DNA of 64,000 bases, from assembly GCA_947579665.1 (NCBI GenBank), contig OX388351.1:52832939-52896938 (forward strand), written 5' to 3'. The notes under the pieces are model-generated. The model saw nothing but the letters and a program-made list of their open reading frames with translations. It searched no databases and was not told the origin of the DNA. A program made the position numbers and the translations under genes. This document shows, one piece after another, positions 1 through 12,700 of the stretch (within the stretch, counting starts at the first letter, position 1; every line of letters starts with the position of its first letter). The DNA is from Sympetrum striolatum. Taxonomy: Eukaryota > Arthropoda > Insecta > Odonata > Libellulidae.

Positions 1-684
1 TTTAAAAGTTAAAAATTTCGAAAAAATAGCATTCCTTTCACTTCATTATTAATCTAGTATATATTTTCCGTTGCTGTCCTTTACATTATGCTATCAGTTC
101 AATATTGTTTTTTGCGTAATTTAAGATAATTCAACGATTATAATGGGTTGCTATTTTGCCGGTTGACCGTTTTTAATTTAATTAGGACTCTGAAAATCTT
201 ACATGGTTGCTCTTCATGTTATTGGTTACGTGAAAGGTATTCAAGCACTAAGAGCTACTGAAATATAGCCATTAGGACATAATCAATTGAGGTAGTTGTC
301 ACTTTGTGGAAATTCAGTTGTACCTGAAGATGGCTAGACCATAGCCATCCGGTCTGGAAACCGGTCGTTTCTTAATAAAATTTCTTCCTGTGCTACTGAG
401 ACTAAGTAATTTCTCTCCTTTCGTAGCCAGTAGGATGTTATGACGCTACCATTGCCTGTTAATTTTCGCCATTGCTAAAACAATTTACTGTATTTTTTAA
501 AGAGATAGTAAAGGTATTTGAGATCGTATAGCAGGATGACTCATTTACTTATTGAATAATATTAAGAAAAATAATTTGAATTTACAGTAGTCTGAGGATA
601 CTTTTTATGATATTTACCGCCATTTCACTTTGTCTGCGTAACAAGCAGCCTTTTTTATCCATATACCATTACCCGGGGCTACCA
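1..684. other. Anonymous AT-rich sequence
   Basis: No reading frame, RNA gene or repeat is recognisable here. The stretch is AT-rich and runs up to the first copy of the dispersed repeat family. Confidence 0.6.
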
Positions 685-842
685 ATGGCTTTGGAAAGGG
701 AATGAGGCTTACACAGCATGGTGAAGAGTAAAGAAGTTAGCCTTTGCATTCCACACTGAGCTACGGGTGTAGATTAAATGCATGTAATTGAAGCCCATAA
801 ACCCAATAGATAACACAATAGCACACCATTAGGAAAGACCCA
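685..842 (-). repeat. Dispersed ~380-bp repeat family, partial copy A
   Basis: The plus strand reads GAATGAGGCTTAC, then TTCCACACTGAGCTA, then TTAGGAAAGACC. The same blocks occur in the same order and at similar spacing in the copy at 29262-29655 (GAATGAGGTTTAC, TTCTTCACTGAGCTA, GTAAGGAAAGACC). The segment matching the conserved CTTCGGGCTGAAT end is missing or too diverged to see. Orientation is set so that CTTCGGGCTGAAT is the right end. I do not recognise the family; it is compatible with an old SINE-like or MITE-like element. Confidence 0.6.
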
Positions 843-3800
843 AACATGTGCCTTGGTGCAGCAATGCTGTAACATCAGCAGCTTGTACGGTATCTTCCGA
901 CCACTTTACGGTGAATCCAACAAGTTTCCCTGCGAAAGTGTTTCATCTTATTCTATATCCACGGTTCTTTCTTCTGAAGATTCCATTGGAAACCAGTCCT
1001 TTCCGATTTTCTCTCTTATTCATTCACATCCTCCCAGTCTTCCGCCCGGTTGGTTGCATCTCCTGATCCGTTTTTTCCCGCATAAAGATTTTCTGATCGC
1101 TAGTTTAACGCTTCGCTTAACTTACCGAAGTTTCTCTGAGTTCAGCTTCGGTGTCTGTCTCAATGGCCGACGTTCCCCAACATACCAAAGGTATATTTTA
1201 TCGGAGGAAGAGATTTTTAAATTGTTGTCATTAAAGTATTTTTATTATCTCGGGTGGCCAATTATCGCTTGGAACTCGAGAGATTTGAGGTGATTAGGCG
1301 GGTTTTTACTCGTGTTTCTAGAGTTATTGAAAGATAATGGGAGTTAAAAGTATCCCCACGGCTAGCAAATACACCTACGAGATGTACAGGTATTTGCCGC
1401 AATTATTTTTTATTCCATTTGAGCAGATGTGTAGCATATGGCACGCAGGATTTCATAAATCAGTGGGTATGCTGTTTCCTTTTTAAATGCATTTTTGAAC
1501 GTCTCGTTGTGATTTTTTGCGTTGGTCTCATACGCTATTGATGGTTTTAATTGCTGCAGTTCTCAATAGTAGCGCTGTAAATTAATCGTAATTTAGGTTT
1601 GAATTCCAATTTTATCAAAGGATGGAAAATTTTGTCTATGCTGCTGATCATGGTTATTTTAATGATGGTACAGTTACATTCGAGCATATGCAAAATTGGC
1701 TTTCTATTTATAACAAATCGGATATAAATTCGTTGTGTTATTATCTTTTTTATGTTTCTCTCGATCGATTTTCATTGATGTTTGAATTAGTTTTTCTGTT
1801 TTTCTTTCATATTGATTGGTCGTTCGATTTAACTGATTTCAGATGATAGCAAGGTATTGATTTTACGGAGAAAGTACTCAATGTAAGAATTAGATTTTTT
1901 TGTGCTATGAAAACATGAACATTTTGAATCGTTAATAGTATTTATTACAACCTCATTATAAGAGTAAACTTCGAGCGAAAATTTGTAGGAATACTCAAGT
2001 ATATATTTTTTGTCACACTTATTAACTATCTGATTGCCTTATTAAACTGCTGGAACCAATCGCTGAAAAAGATAGCTACTCTTGGTCGTTCTATCCACAG
2101 TCTATTTAAATAGGGTAGATACGGTAGGTCTTCCATAATTTAAGCTTGGTGTCATTTTTACTTTTGTTTAATTTTTTTCTTTAGATGTTTCCATCCACAT
2201 ATTTCTTGGCGGCTTGAGTTGTTTGATAGTCTCATTCGAAAGAACAGTCTATTGATTTGAAATGTTAATATTCTGCCGATCCAACCCCTAGCCAAAAGTG
2301 AAAAATGACAGACGTAAGCAGAGATGATCGGTCACCAGCCTTCTTCGAAAAAGTCCGCGCTTTTTAATCGGAAGCCTTTCGATTGAATAAGAATCCGATG
2401 TAATCGTTAACAATGGAACAATGGCGGTCTCGATTATTAGACGCCATCGACACAAATAGATGGCGCAGTATTGTTCGTGGCGATCTTCTATTCATCCTTC
2501 CAAAGGCAGTGGTGCCATCTTTCGGATGCAAATTAGCTTAGGATTTTCTCATGCATCTCTCTGATCGTGCCATCTTAATATAGATTACTGACCATTCCTC
2601 GTTCTTTTGTTCTGTTTAATGCGCCATAGATTTTCAAGCGGCCTCTAAGAAGGAGTTGAGAATGAGAAACAAAGTGTTATGGAGGAGGATTGTTTTAATA
2701 TAGGATGCATAAATGACGTCAAGCTTTTCGTTGCGAGGAGTTGTAATGTAATTAATGTATCATGATCCAGCTTGGGATGTTTTTCAATAAGAAGTAATTG
2801 ATACAGAATCAAAATTTAATTATTAATGGTTAGTACGAGTTGTATATTGATTTCACTGTTGGAGTATTCTCAAAATTTTGGATATTCTTGTGATTTAGTA
2901 AATCAAGTATCTATCAGTAGACAAAGGGCTGGAAGAGATGTTTTCTTATATAAATAGATGAATTGCGATCTTTGTTCCAGTTGAGTTGTATTTTTGCGTT
3001 AAGCAAATGTAATTTCGTATGATTTCCTTTGAAACAATTCATCGTATTTACATTGCTTAGTGCATGATTAGGAGAAATACACCATATCGTCAAGATAAAC
3101 GAAATTACGAATCCTTGAGATAGTTGTTCCGTTATGAACATTTATATAAATGTATTTTCAGATTTTACATTTTAATTTTGAGGGAATATCAAAACAGTGT
3201 CGCCTTATTGTAGAACACAAATTTCTATTGTTATATTAATTAAGATGGCATAAAATGATTACCGAATGTAGATTTGTGGATAAAAACATGTTAAGGACAG
3301 AACGACTGTAAAATTATGAGTTTTTCCAGCAACAAAAATGGTGCAGGGCATTACTTATATATATAATGAGTCAGTTCTTTTGCTTTGAATACTAAGAGAT
3401 AAACATACGTTTAGCTCTGTCGTCATAGTAATTCAAGTATTCTGTATTCCGTCTTCTTAAATGTTTGTTCGTTTAATGCCTTAAATAATGTATTTATTTT
3501 GCTGAAGAAATTACATTTTGGTGTAAATTATTAATGCATATTGACAGCGTTTGAGGGCTATAGAGAGGGGGTGGGGTCTCCCCTTGATGTTGCCGCAAAA
3601 CTACCACTTAAAGTGGGATTTGACGGAGAGCTGCTGCTAAAACGTAAATGCGAATTCGTAAATTATAGTTTCAAAGTTTTTTTTATGTCTGATGAATTTT
3701 TTAACGATGATACATTGTTTGTCACTCATTCATTGTATAATTAGTTAGAGAAAAATGAAGTGAGAACAAACTAAGATTAATTTTACTTTATAGGTTTAGT

Positions 3801-4599
3801 TTGTACTCTATTGACAAATCTGTAGACACGCCCCTACTGATAGAAAGAGAACTTTGTTTTTCTGTCAAATCTACCCCGTAGTATTGGTCCGCATGTACCC
3901 AGCATTCTCTAAGGAGGAGATGGGAACAGCCCTTTCCAATCCGAAAGCTACAAAAAGAAAGAGACCGCCGTCCAGGGACACCGAAGCGCATTACTCGCTG
4001 AAACCCTTTTATATAAGCATGGATTCGACAGCTGCGTCCATCCGCAGACGGGGTCCTAACCCTACCCCCTTAAACAGCACAAAGGCATTTAAGTATTCCA
4101 CGAGGAGCAACCTCTTACTGCCTCCCTTTGTTCACTCGGAAGGAACGTCTCTCTGCATCTTTCTTTTATTCATCGTCAGTCGCGGAGGATACTCTGGAAT
4201 GCGGGAGCAAATGGCATTCCGATCTCCCGCAACCACTTCTCGCTCATACTAAAAATGCGAAGGCATTAAAAGCGACGCTGGGATACGCCGCTCGTATGAT
4301 CATGACGCCCGGTAATAGCGGAGAGCAACCGTGAGACGCTAAGTCACTTGACAGATGAGCTCGAGGGACATGTGGCATACGAATGGGAGGTTAATGGGAT
4401 CGCGATTCTTGCAGCAACAATGGTAACGGCTAGGCGCGGATACGGGTTTTTACTGATGGATTGGGTGTGATTGTTGATGTTTCAGTCTATATCTACATAT
4501 GTACCCTATGAGCCGCGTTTTGGTCTGGCTATAAATCCTTTTTTCCTAAGTACATGTTTCATCTACTTTTGTCACTACCTCCCTCCTTAGTGTAACGAC
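843..4599. other. Anonymous intergenic or intronic DNA
   Basis: Overlapping open frames near 848-1293 do not resemble any family I know and overlap each other in two frames, which suggests chance. A GC-raised, CpG-containing patch lies at about 3890-4440. It is open in more than one frame but shows no recognisable protein motif. The rest is AT-rich with no repeat I can name. Confidence 0.5.
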
Positions 4600-4865
4600 A
4601 TAAAAGCCACTGTGGTATCAGTGGTGCTGAATAATAGAAGTGATTTAGGTCTCTCCTTATGGAAGATTAAGGAAAGTCTCGTAGAGTCATTCATACATGG
4701 ACAAATGCCGCTGATAGCATTCTGGCTTGGTGATGAAAGCAAAGTAAAACTACCTCACTCCTCACCTTGCCAAGTAAGCCTCATTCTCCTCTAGTAGCTC
4801 TTAATAACGTTAGAGGGGGTGAGGTTCCAAGCAACCTTCGGGCTGAATAATTGATAGACAGATTT
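4600..4865 (+). repeat. Dispersed ~380-bp repeat family, copy B
   Basis: This is a plus-orientation copy. Diagnostic blocks are ACATGGACAAATGCCGCT, CTACCTCACTCCTCACC, AAGTAAGCCTCATTCTCC, GAGGGGGTGAGGT and CCTTCGGGCTGAATAATTGA. They match, in order, the copies at 24905-25280 and 43958-44330 and the reverse complement of 29262-29655. The left boundary is poorly defined because homology fades before about 4600. A short frame at 4612-4794 lies inside it, but frames are not conserved between copies. Confidence 0.65.
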
Positions 4866-5127
4866 GATTTCAAAAATTTGTTCGCACAATAATGAATTCT
4901 TGAAAATTCTAGACTAGTCCTAGTGTAATTTCACTGATATTTGTCACAGTATCTAACAGATCCATTTTATAAGTAAGATGTGTAATATCCGCTATGTCTT
5001 CTAAGAATGTTCTTTCTTTGAATTTATTATGTAAATTAAACCTTACGTCTCCTTCTTTCAAAAGATTCCATCCACATTTCGAAGCATCTAGGCAACGCTT
5101 ACTGAATACATACATACTTACGATGTA

Positions 5128-5204
5128 CACTCCTGGCCAAAATTAACGCAGCACCTCCCTAGCGATCCTTACGGCCGGTGCTGCGTTAATTTTGGCCAGG
5201 ACTG
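5128..5204 (-). mobile_element. 77-bp palindromic Tc1-end-like MITE, copy 1
   Basis: The element has 28-bp terminal inverted repeats around a 21-bp spacer, 77 bp in all, with TA on both sides (5126-5127 and 5205-5206). The left end reads CACTCCTGGCCAAAATTAAC. The arms mismatch only at position 3 (C against G). Its reverse complement is identical to the copy at 23171-23247. There is no coding capacity, so it would have to be mobilised in trans. The ends recall nematode Tc1, which starts CAGTGCTGGCCAAAA; assigning it to the Tc1/mariner group is inference from those ends and the TA duplication. Confidence 0.88.
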
Positions 5205-7207
5205 TACATTTTGTAATTTTCGATTACCAAATGTTGTCAGCAGGGTCCCATATGTTGCAGGGGCAATGAATTTGATGCCTAACCAACGCTACGTAACGTC
5301 GATCGCGGCCTTTTTTCGCTTCTGCAGAATCTCCTCTTAAAGCTGAATTTCTTATGTTCTCATCCATTCATACTACAGATATTGGTACCTCGTGAAACAT
5401 TCGTAAGGGTCACTCCCACAGATTTCTCAGATTTTACTGCTATTTAGGTTTCCTGGAAAGCTGTTAATTCTTACCTGTGATTCTCGACGGTGTTTTGTTT
5501 TAGGGGTGTTATGCATGGTCGTTCTTCTATTGTTTGCCTTATGGAGCCCCGTGTTGTCACCTCCCCGGGTTTGGTTACTATGTAACTCGTACATTTGAGC
5601 ATTCCGAGGTTTTTATGGCTGTTTGATGTTGGTCTCTTCAGTATCTTTAGGTGCCCATCTTGGCCACCCCGCATCTGCGAGATGGTGGAATAGGGCTCTT
5701 ATTTTGTCGTATATATTTTATGCTGAATCAACTACCTGGTGTGTAGGTGTTTACCAAATGGTAGATTGATGGAATAACATTTTTACTTAGGATTTATTGT
5801 AATTTAAATAGTAACATGATATTTAACTCAGGTTATAACCAATATCTCTCTTAACAGCAGAAAATTTAAAGAAATTACGTCTTGTTGAATAATAATTATT
5901 ATTTCTATTTCGTTGGTGTAATTGGTATGCATGTTTCCAAAACGTAGTTATTTTAAATTTAAAAATTTGTTATTTTATTTTTTATTTAGAACGCGTTAAT
6001 CCTTTCTTCGAATGAATAACCAGAAGTCTTTTCAAAGCATTTAAATTAGCACGGATTAGCAATCATTTTTTCTAATTAAAATCACGAAGGGGCCAAAACT
6101 TTACGAAAGAGCTACATTTCATGGGGTGAAGATTTGCTGAAATTTGAAAGAAAGACAAATCCTGAATATAAGTTATACTTTCAGAATCTAAAATCAATGA
6201 GAGAAGACTACGTGGAATTTCTTGTGGATCCACTTTGGTGATTTAATTTTTTGTATAATAAATGTATCCATTCGGAAATATAAATTTTAAAATTACTTGT
6301 TTAGACTTGGTGTACCAATTTTGCTCGGCTTGAAAATTATTGTAACTAGTCGCGATAGTCAGAAATATAAGTTCAATTTTATTGATTTTAGTAAAAAAAT
6401 CTTCACTCTGCCTAAATTTTCGTTTCCCTCCAAGAGCATTTTAATTCCCCGTACAAGTATCTCGATTTCGGCTCCAGACCGCTTACGCGGTGGGTGATTC
6501 CTCATCGGGCTCTTTCCCGATGCGAGGTCAGAGCCTCTGTTTTGCGAAGTTTCGGCTCATGAGATGCTTCCGAGAAGTCCAATAAAGCGAAGAGGGAGAG
6601 TGGTCGAAACGCGCCTCTCAAGGATCCATCGAGTCAATGGAGAGGAGTGAATGCACGGAGGAGACCGATAGAGATCCAAGTACGTGGAGTTGAGTCACTC
6701 CCTCTCAAGTCTACGCCCCATCTCCTCGTGGAAAAACAACTCTCACCCCCTCTCCCGTGTCCATTCTTCAACTCTCCATCGAAGGCCCCTCTCTCGTTAA
6801 ATCGTATCGTGCAGTCGACGGAGCGAAAATAAACGTAAGCACTTACTCCGAGACAACGTTGTTAGACCATTGTTTCACGCGGCCACGCAACAATCCCGTG
6901 TTATGTTCCATGAAGCAGTCCAATGTTGCGTAGGTGTCATTGTTACCTTTTCCATTTAGATATCGTCTTTCTCGGCCCGTAAGCGATTTTGTCCTAGTTT
7001 GCCCGAAGTGATAATGGAGTTATTGTCAACGCCTCTCCCATAGTTTCCCCGTAATGAATCCTCATAATAAAGATGAGATAACTCGTAATTGTTTTTATGT
7101 TGATATAATTTGCTCGGTCGTTTATGAGACTAAATGTTTTTATTCGAATGTATTCCATTTAGACATTAAGTGGTCTTCTTTTGCTATATCATTTTCTCTG
7201 TAGTTGT
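5205..7207. other. Anonymous DNA with a GC-raised patch
   Basis: Nothing identifiable. A GC-raised segment at roughly 6470-6840 contains CpG and short open frames without recognisable motifs. The flanks are AT-rich. Confidence 0.5.
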
Positions 7208-7262
7208 TGCTTTAAAAGTGCTTCGACATCTTAGGTCATTTTGCACACATGTGATAGATGGT
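7208..7262 (-). repeat. SINE 3' fragment
   Basis: On the minus strand this reads GTGCAAAATGACCTAAGATG followed by TCGAAGCACTTTTAAAG. This matches the distal part of the SINE at 38069-38200 (GTGCGAAATGACCTAAGGTG, CCGAAGCACTTTTAATAA). The tRNA-like head is absent or too diverged to see. It is interpreted as a truncated copy of the same SINE family. Confidence 0.55.
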
Positions 7263-7489
7263 TATTAGCGAGCATGATTTTGGGAACACCCCTATTTTAA
7301 AACTAATTGTTTAAATTTATTGCATCTATTTAATTTTAAAAATGAATGTATTGGAACGAATATTACGTGTGCAATAAAATTGTAATAACTCGTTGAATTT
7401 TATTTCACTCGCTATTTTTGTTGCAATAAATTATTTTATATGGATTCCACAAACTTTTATTGGATCAATTTAATTATTTTAAATTTAAT
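7263..7489. other. AT-rich spacer
   Basis: Very AT-rich. It may include the A/T-rich tail of the minus-strand SINE-like element that follows, but the boundary is not visible. Confidence 0.4.
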
Positions 7490-7690
7490 TTATTTCTCAA
7501 TGCTCCCTCAAAAATCCCCTCTTGAGAAATTACAGCGAGGGACTGAAGTAACCATTTCAATCAGGGACCAACACAATCATCCATGTCCTAATCTGGGAAA
7601 AGCAAGATTAGCTGGGACTCGAACCCAAGACCTTTTTGTTCGCAAACTTGCATCTCAACCATCGCCGAGGTCGCCATTTGTAACGCATTT
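7490..7690 (-). repeat. tRNA-derived SINE-like element
   Basis: Read on the minus strand, a pol III B box GGTTCGAGTCC lies at 7616-7626. An A-box-like segment (CTCGGCGATGGTTGAGATG) lies about 40 bp upstream. A non-tRNA body and an AT-rich tail follow. This is the classic order for a tRNA-derived SINE. I found no second copy in the window, so the body and the boundaries are inferred. A decayed tRNA pseudogene is the alternative. Confidence 0.5.
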
Positions 7691-7815
7691 TTGCTTTTGA
7701 TTTGTGTAGTCCAAAAATTGCATCGTTATCTTTCCATTGTTGATCGAAAGGCGTCCACTACCGAATCGTCGCGAATGCCATTGTTGCAAGGCGTTCCTCC
7801 TTGGTAACCCTTGAA

Positions 7816-8070
7816 TCATTCCTCCCACTCACTTTCAACTCCCTTAATTTTTTCCTCCTCGTCCTCCTCATAATTCGTCCCCTTCCTCACACCTACTCGT
7901 GCGCCTTCCCTCCCACTCCTCCACCTCCACACGCGTGTCTCCCCTCCCCCCGATGGATGTGCTCGCGTGTGTAGCCAATGGGTGTCTGCTTGGCGACAGT
8001 GGGTGCCCACCACACCTCCCAACCGCTCCCTATTCATGTCCACCCACTCTCCCGTCGATGCAGACACTCG
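7816..8070. other. Pyrimidine-rich, GC-raised island
   Basis: The plus strand is dominated by C and T (runs such as CCTCCTCGTCCTCCTC and CTCCCCTCCCCCC), giving strong strand asymmetry against an AT-rich background. Open frames occur on both strands here because stop codons are rare in such composition. I see no protein motif. Confidence 0.55.
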
Positions 8071-9499
8071 CCATACTCTTAAAAACTCCCTTGTTTTTAT
8101 TTAGTAGTGAGTTGTGGTCATGGCTACATAACTTCTCTACGAGGCGGTCTAGTGTGGGCTACTCAGGAAGGCCAAAGAACTCATAGGTTACGAGCGTAGC
8201 TATCTCGTTTATATGTGCCGATGACTGGAATGACGTTGTCTCGATGTTTCCAGGTTTGCTAAACGGATGGAGATCCATTGGTAGTCTTTGGCGCTTTTAT
8301 AACTTGTACAGAGTACCATATTGTAGGTTTGCCTACCCAGGTTGAGGAGTTTACTTATAGGCCACACAGATCCTGTAATGTTTGGAAGTCCTCGTTATGT
8401 ATGGCCCCTTTTATTATCCGTAGATCGCTGGAATACACCTTAAGTTAAGATTTACCCATTTCTCTGCTTCACAGCTATCTCTGTTTCTAGTACATTTTAT
8501 CTACAATCATTCAAAAATGTAGTAGCAAAGGTTGCCGTTCAAATTCCAGTTTTGTGGTCAGTTTGATAGCGGAAATCTGTAGTTGAAATCTTTCGATCCA
8601 AGCAAATGTAAATTCGATTTCAATCATCAGATTGAGGAGCAATCCACAGAGACAACTTGGAGTAAGGCTATTTTTACAGAATGGGGATAATCAAACAGGG
8701 TTCACGTATCGTTAGTGGCTAGAAAAACTTGATGTACTATAAAATTTCCAAGTCTGTGTGAATTTTAACATGCATCTGCTTCATCTATTAACATGCAAAA
8801 TCAGGAGTCGCTACTAATGCTTCGGCCAAAACCAATTCTGCCTTTTCTGCCCTGTAGCTTCTCAATATGTTTTATATCGGTCCTTGGGAGCAATCTTATC
8901 CATACTGTTTTCATATTCTTCTACTGTTAATGCAACTCTATTGGAAGGGATATATATATATACTATATAGGTTCATATATACTATCCTGTATCTTTCTAT
9001 AATGTCAAAGAGAATCTAATAACAAGAATCTTATATTATAAGATTTTTCAGCGTTATTATATCCCTCAGTCATTAGTTTCTGATCAGGGCTATTAAATTC
9101 ACCAAAATCATACCATTCACTTCCTGGTTATTGACCCCTATTATGATTCTATCCTGGCGTTGTATTTCTGCCTCCATCGTCGTACTTTTCCAAGAATCCT
9201 CAGCCATCCCCTTCGACGTTTTATCGAATCTCAGAATTTTCCCTTCCTAATTTTTCCTCCTCTTTGTTATTTTATCAGAATGTTTTCCTCTCTAACCGAT
9301 CATTAAATTAATTCGTATCATGTCGAGATTAGACTTTATATCTTCTATAATAATCTCTTTTGGTACATTTCTCCGAAAGGCGCTTCTTATTTGAATAATC
9401 GCTGAATGAATTCTTGACAAAACTTTCCAGATCGTCGTGTGCATCATCAAATTCGTCAGAATTTCAATTCGTATTTGCGAGTCGAACTCTACCGTGAGT
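8071..9499. other. Anonymous DNA
   Basis: Moderately AT-rich, with a short TA-rich tract near 8950-8970. No gene or recognisable repeat. Confidence 0.5.
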
Positions 9500-9613
9500 T
9501 AGAAGGGCTTCGACAGCTAAGGTCATTTCGCACATGGACTTCCACCGGGAATCAAACCCGGGACCGCCATCATCAGAGCAGAATGCGCTGCCCACATAGC
9601 TATCCGGGAGCCT
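9500..9613 (-). repeat. tRNA-derived SINE, family 1
   Basis: On the minus strand it begins AGGCTCCCGGATAGCTATG and has a B-box-like GGTTTGATTCC at 9548-9558. It then continues GTGCGAAATGACCTTAGCTG and TCGAAGCCCTTCTAA. It aligns along its whole length with the plus-strand copy at 38069-38200. The head keeps tRNA-like order: acceptor, D-arm and T-arm. A (TTA)n-tailed repeat end lies immediately upstream in the same orientation. Confidence 0.75.
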
Positions 9614-9639
9614 AGTCTTCTGTGGGAAGATCGTGTCGG

Positions 9640-9707
9640 AATAATAATAATAATAAATCGTCTTTATCTGGGTGAGATTGAAACTAGTCTCTTCTTCCAT
9701 CTAACCC
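9640..9707 (-). repeat. 3' end of a (TTA)n-tailed repeat
   Basis: On the minus strand it reads GGGTTAGATGGAAGAAGAGA, then TCTCACCCAGATAAAGACG, ending in (TTA)n at the 9640 side. The same roughly 70-bp sequence with the same tail occurs at 40621-40691. The shared simple-repeat tail suggests the 3' end of a SINE or LINE family; the body cannot be identified from these two pieces. Confidence 0.65.
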
Positions 9708-12700
9708 ATAATATCGATCCTACCTCGTAGCACTCATGTCTGTATTTTTTGACCCCTCTCAGTTATTATTCTAAGCTGCGTAGTTTGAAGCCTTCTCGGA
9801 ATTTTGATGTATTTTTCAGACTAATTTTTGTTATTTGCGGGCCGGTTATTTTTAGATGTATATATAATCGGCGTGTTTCTGTTTAGAAAATCACTTGGAC
9901 AGCATGCGGATTTCTTGGAAATCCGCTCGTTGCTGGAACGCTGCATTTTTGGTGGATATCAGTGTTGGAATGAAGACAAATTTTCACGCGGTGATGTCGT
10001 GATTAGTTTGACCGTTGTAATAAATAAATCCCGAAGGAGTACATAGAACCTCGAAGCGAAGAAGAAGGGCCTCGCCCTCTTCCTAACCTGGAAGGTGGTA
10101 ATTACGCTGAGAAACCACGCCCTGCAGACTCGTCGCGACAAAAACATTCGTTCTTGGTCGCGCGCGGAGGAAAATATTCCTAATTAAAAGTGGATCCTAA
10201 GAAGCTGATATTGCGATGCGAGGAATAAATTTAAGATTTCCTTGATTATCTCCATTTTACTTCCATTGAATGGTCTGAAAGATTCAACTTCAATTGGTAG
10301 GTTAGAGAGACTTTTACGCCCGTAAGTTCTGTGAACGCCATGCTTTAATGCTTGTTTAGCGTATCTGCAGGACATTCTGATTTGTTTTAATTCGTGAGAG
10401 TTGTAAATAACTCACATTACTCGTAAATTAATGGAATTCATTCGGGTATGCCATTTAGTATGTATCTTCCATATAGGTTCTGTAGACCGATGTCAGCTGC
10501 CCTTGAATTTTGAAGTAATTCTATACATCCTCGTGTTTTTAAGTTTCAACACCCATTTGTTGTTGATTGTAAACTGGATGTCGTCGCAGATAATTTTGTT
10601 AAATCAAAATCTCTAGCTTCGTAATTTAAGGAAAATGTAGATGATTAAATTGATTGCAGTAAAGGAAATTGAGATTAAAATCTCAGCTATTTAAGTGTTA
10701 ATTATGTAATGCATTAGGAAAACTACGTTAATTTATTTTATATATAAAATATGAGAAATGTTACTTGCATCCTATATAAAAGTACTCGCAGGAGATTCTA
10801 AGAGTAATATAAATTAAGCTATGCGTTTGTTAAGAAACCTGAAAAACTGGTTAAGTATGGAAGTACATGTCGCCAACTTAGATCATATCCTAGGTGGCAA
10901 AATCCTTTAGTTAATTTTACTTCGTGTAAATACTTATTTTACCTAAGTTGATAGATGCTGCTGAAATCGCAAGTACTAAAATCTATATTCTATCTACCTA
11001 TCTGTGTTTCATAAAATGATGTGTGATCAAGGTGGGTTCAAAATTGTTCCAATATATTTTTCATCCGGGAAGTTTTGAGCTTATGAAACTCATTTCGTAT
11101 GATTATATAATATGAATGTAGGCGACTCGGGATAATATAAATGCGATTCTGAATCTCTCGTGATGTATGTTCAGCGATTCTAAACGGCTTTCATTTGTAT
11201 CTCAAACTTACGCTCAAACATGTTCCCACTCGTCATTTTCCCCCGTGGTCTTCCATTCGACTCGTGTGGGTGCCCCCCTCTCCTGGCACTTTTCAAATTC
11301 AGGGGAGCGCTTGCTTAGGGACCCACGTTCTATCGCGGCGTGCCTTCCTTTTGCGTCACTATCCCCCCCTACTCCCACTATCCCACTCCAATAGCATCTC
11401 TGTCGGGTGTTAAGCGCGCGCGAATGTATGAACCACCCCTTCTGCTCTTCAAGATTCCTCTCCCGTTCCTCTTGGACACTCCCTCTTTCTCTTATGGTCA
11501 CAGCCGCCTTCAGACACTAAACTAGAAGGGGCTCCTACAGGGTGCACTACACTGAAGGAGAAAGGGTTGACTATATCATTATTGATTCATTTGTTTCATG
11601 TGGGGTATTAGTCCTGCGTCAACATTATTGCAATTATATTTTACCTCGACGTATTTCCTTTCTAAATATTGTTAGAGTATTATAAACTGTTGAGACTTAA
11701 TCATTGGTAACCTTAGCAAAGCTGTTTGCCTCGTTTTTTTATCCGATTTGCCTGTAATGTCATGTTATGCCTTTAAATATTGTATATATGAAAATAAGTA
11801 GCTTAGGTACAGCGACAGATAACCATCTTTCGCCATCCTTCTCTGGGTACTTCAATATGTATGATGTTTTATAATGTGAAGGCATTATTTCTGTAATCAT
11901 TGGTGTATCGTGGAGTTTTCCAGCATCTATTGTTGGTCTAAATGATACCCACAGGAAGTTTAAAACAGGCCACATATCCTCCCTAAGATTTCAAATGGAT
12001 TCCTATTTCGGAATATTTTACCTTAGAATAGGATGCTTTTATTGAACCTTGATTAACATAGTCTACCAATATAAGTGATGATGGAGAAGGAGCTGTCCTT
12101 TTATGGTTTCGGCCCAAAACTTTCAAGAATCCGGGGTATAATGCAAGACCCCGGATATTACAGTGATTGCCTACTTGACAAGGGCAGAAATTCTTGACTT
12201 TACTTGGATTTTATTTATCCTGGGGGAGATGAAGCCAAACGGCTCCCCCCCGGGTCGATATAATAATATTTCCTTGTGAAAAGTTAGGAATGAATGAAAT
12301 CGTTGACTGTAATCTTTAGAACAATTTTTACTTATTCGAGTGGCAAGATCATAAATGAGATCGAATAACTTCAATGTGTATCCATTGACGTGAAATTAAA
12401 GTTACCATTGTACAAATCTCCCTGCATTGGTATTTATTCAGATAAAATCGCTTTTTATATTGGAATTATTTTTTGAAGCTATTGATTCACCGATTCGGTT
12501 AGTACAAGGCCCGGAATTTTACGACGAGCTTTCATTTACGGCCTTAATCTAAGAATCCACCATCAAAAACTGCAATTTTTTTAACAGTCTCTGTTAATTA
12601 AGTAATAGCAAGTAGTAATGACGAAATTCGTGTTTGTTTTTATTACCATCAATGTTTGGAAATTTGTTTCAGATAATGAAACATTCGGTACAAAATTCTA

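Noticed and set aside
848..1293. 146-codon plus-strand frame
   Set aside because: It overlaps another open frame and has no recognisable domain, splice context or repeat support.
4612..5130. Short frames inside and next to dispersed repeat copy B, suggesting a small conserved protein shared with copies C and D
   Set aside because: Comparing copies shows that the open frames fall in different phases relative to the aligned CTTCGGGCTGAAT block, so coding is not conserved.
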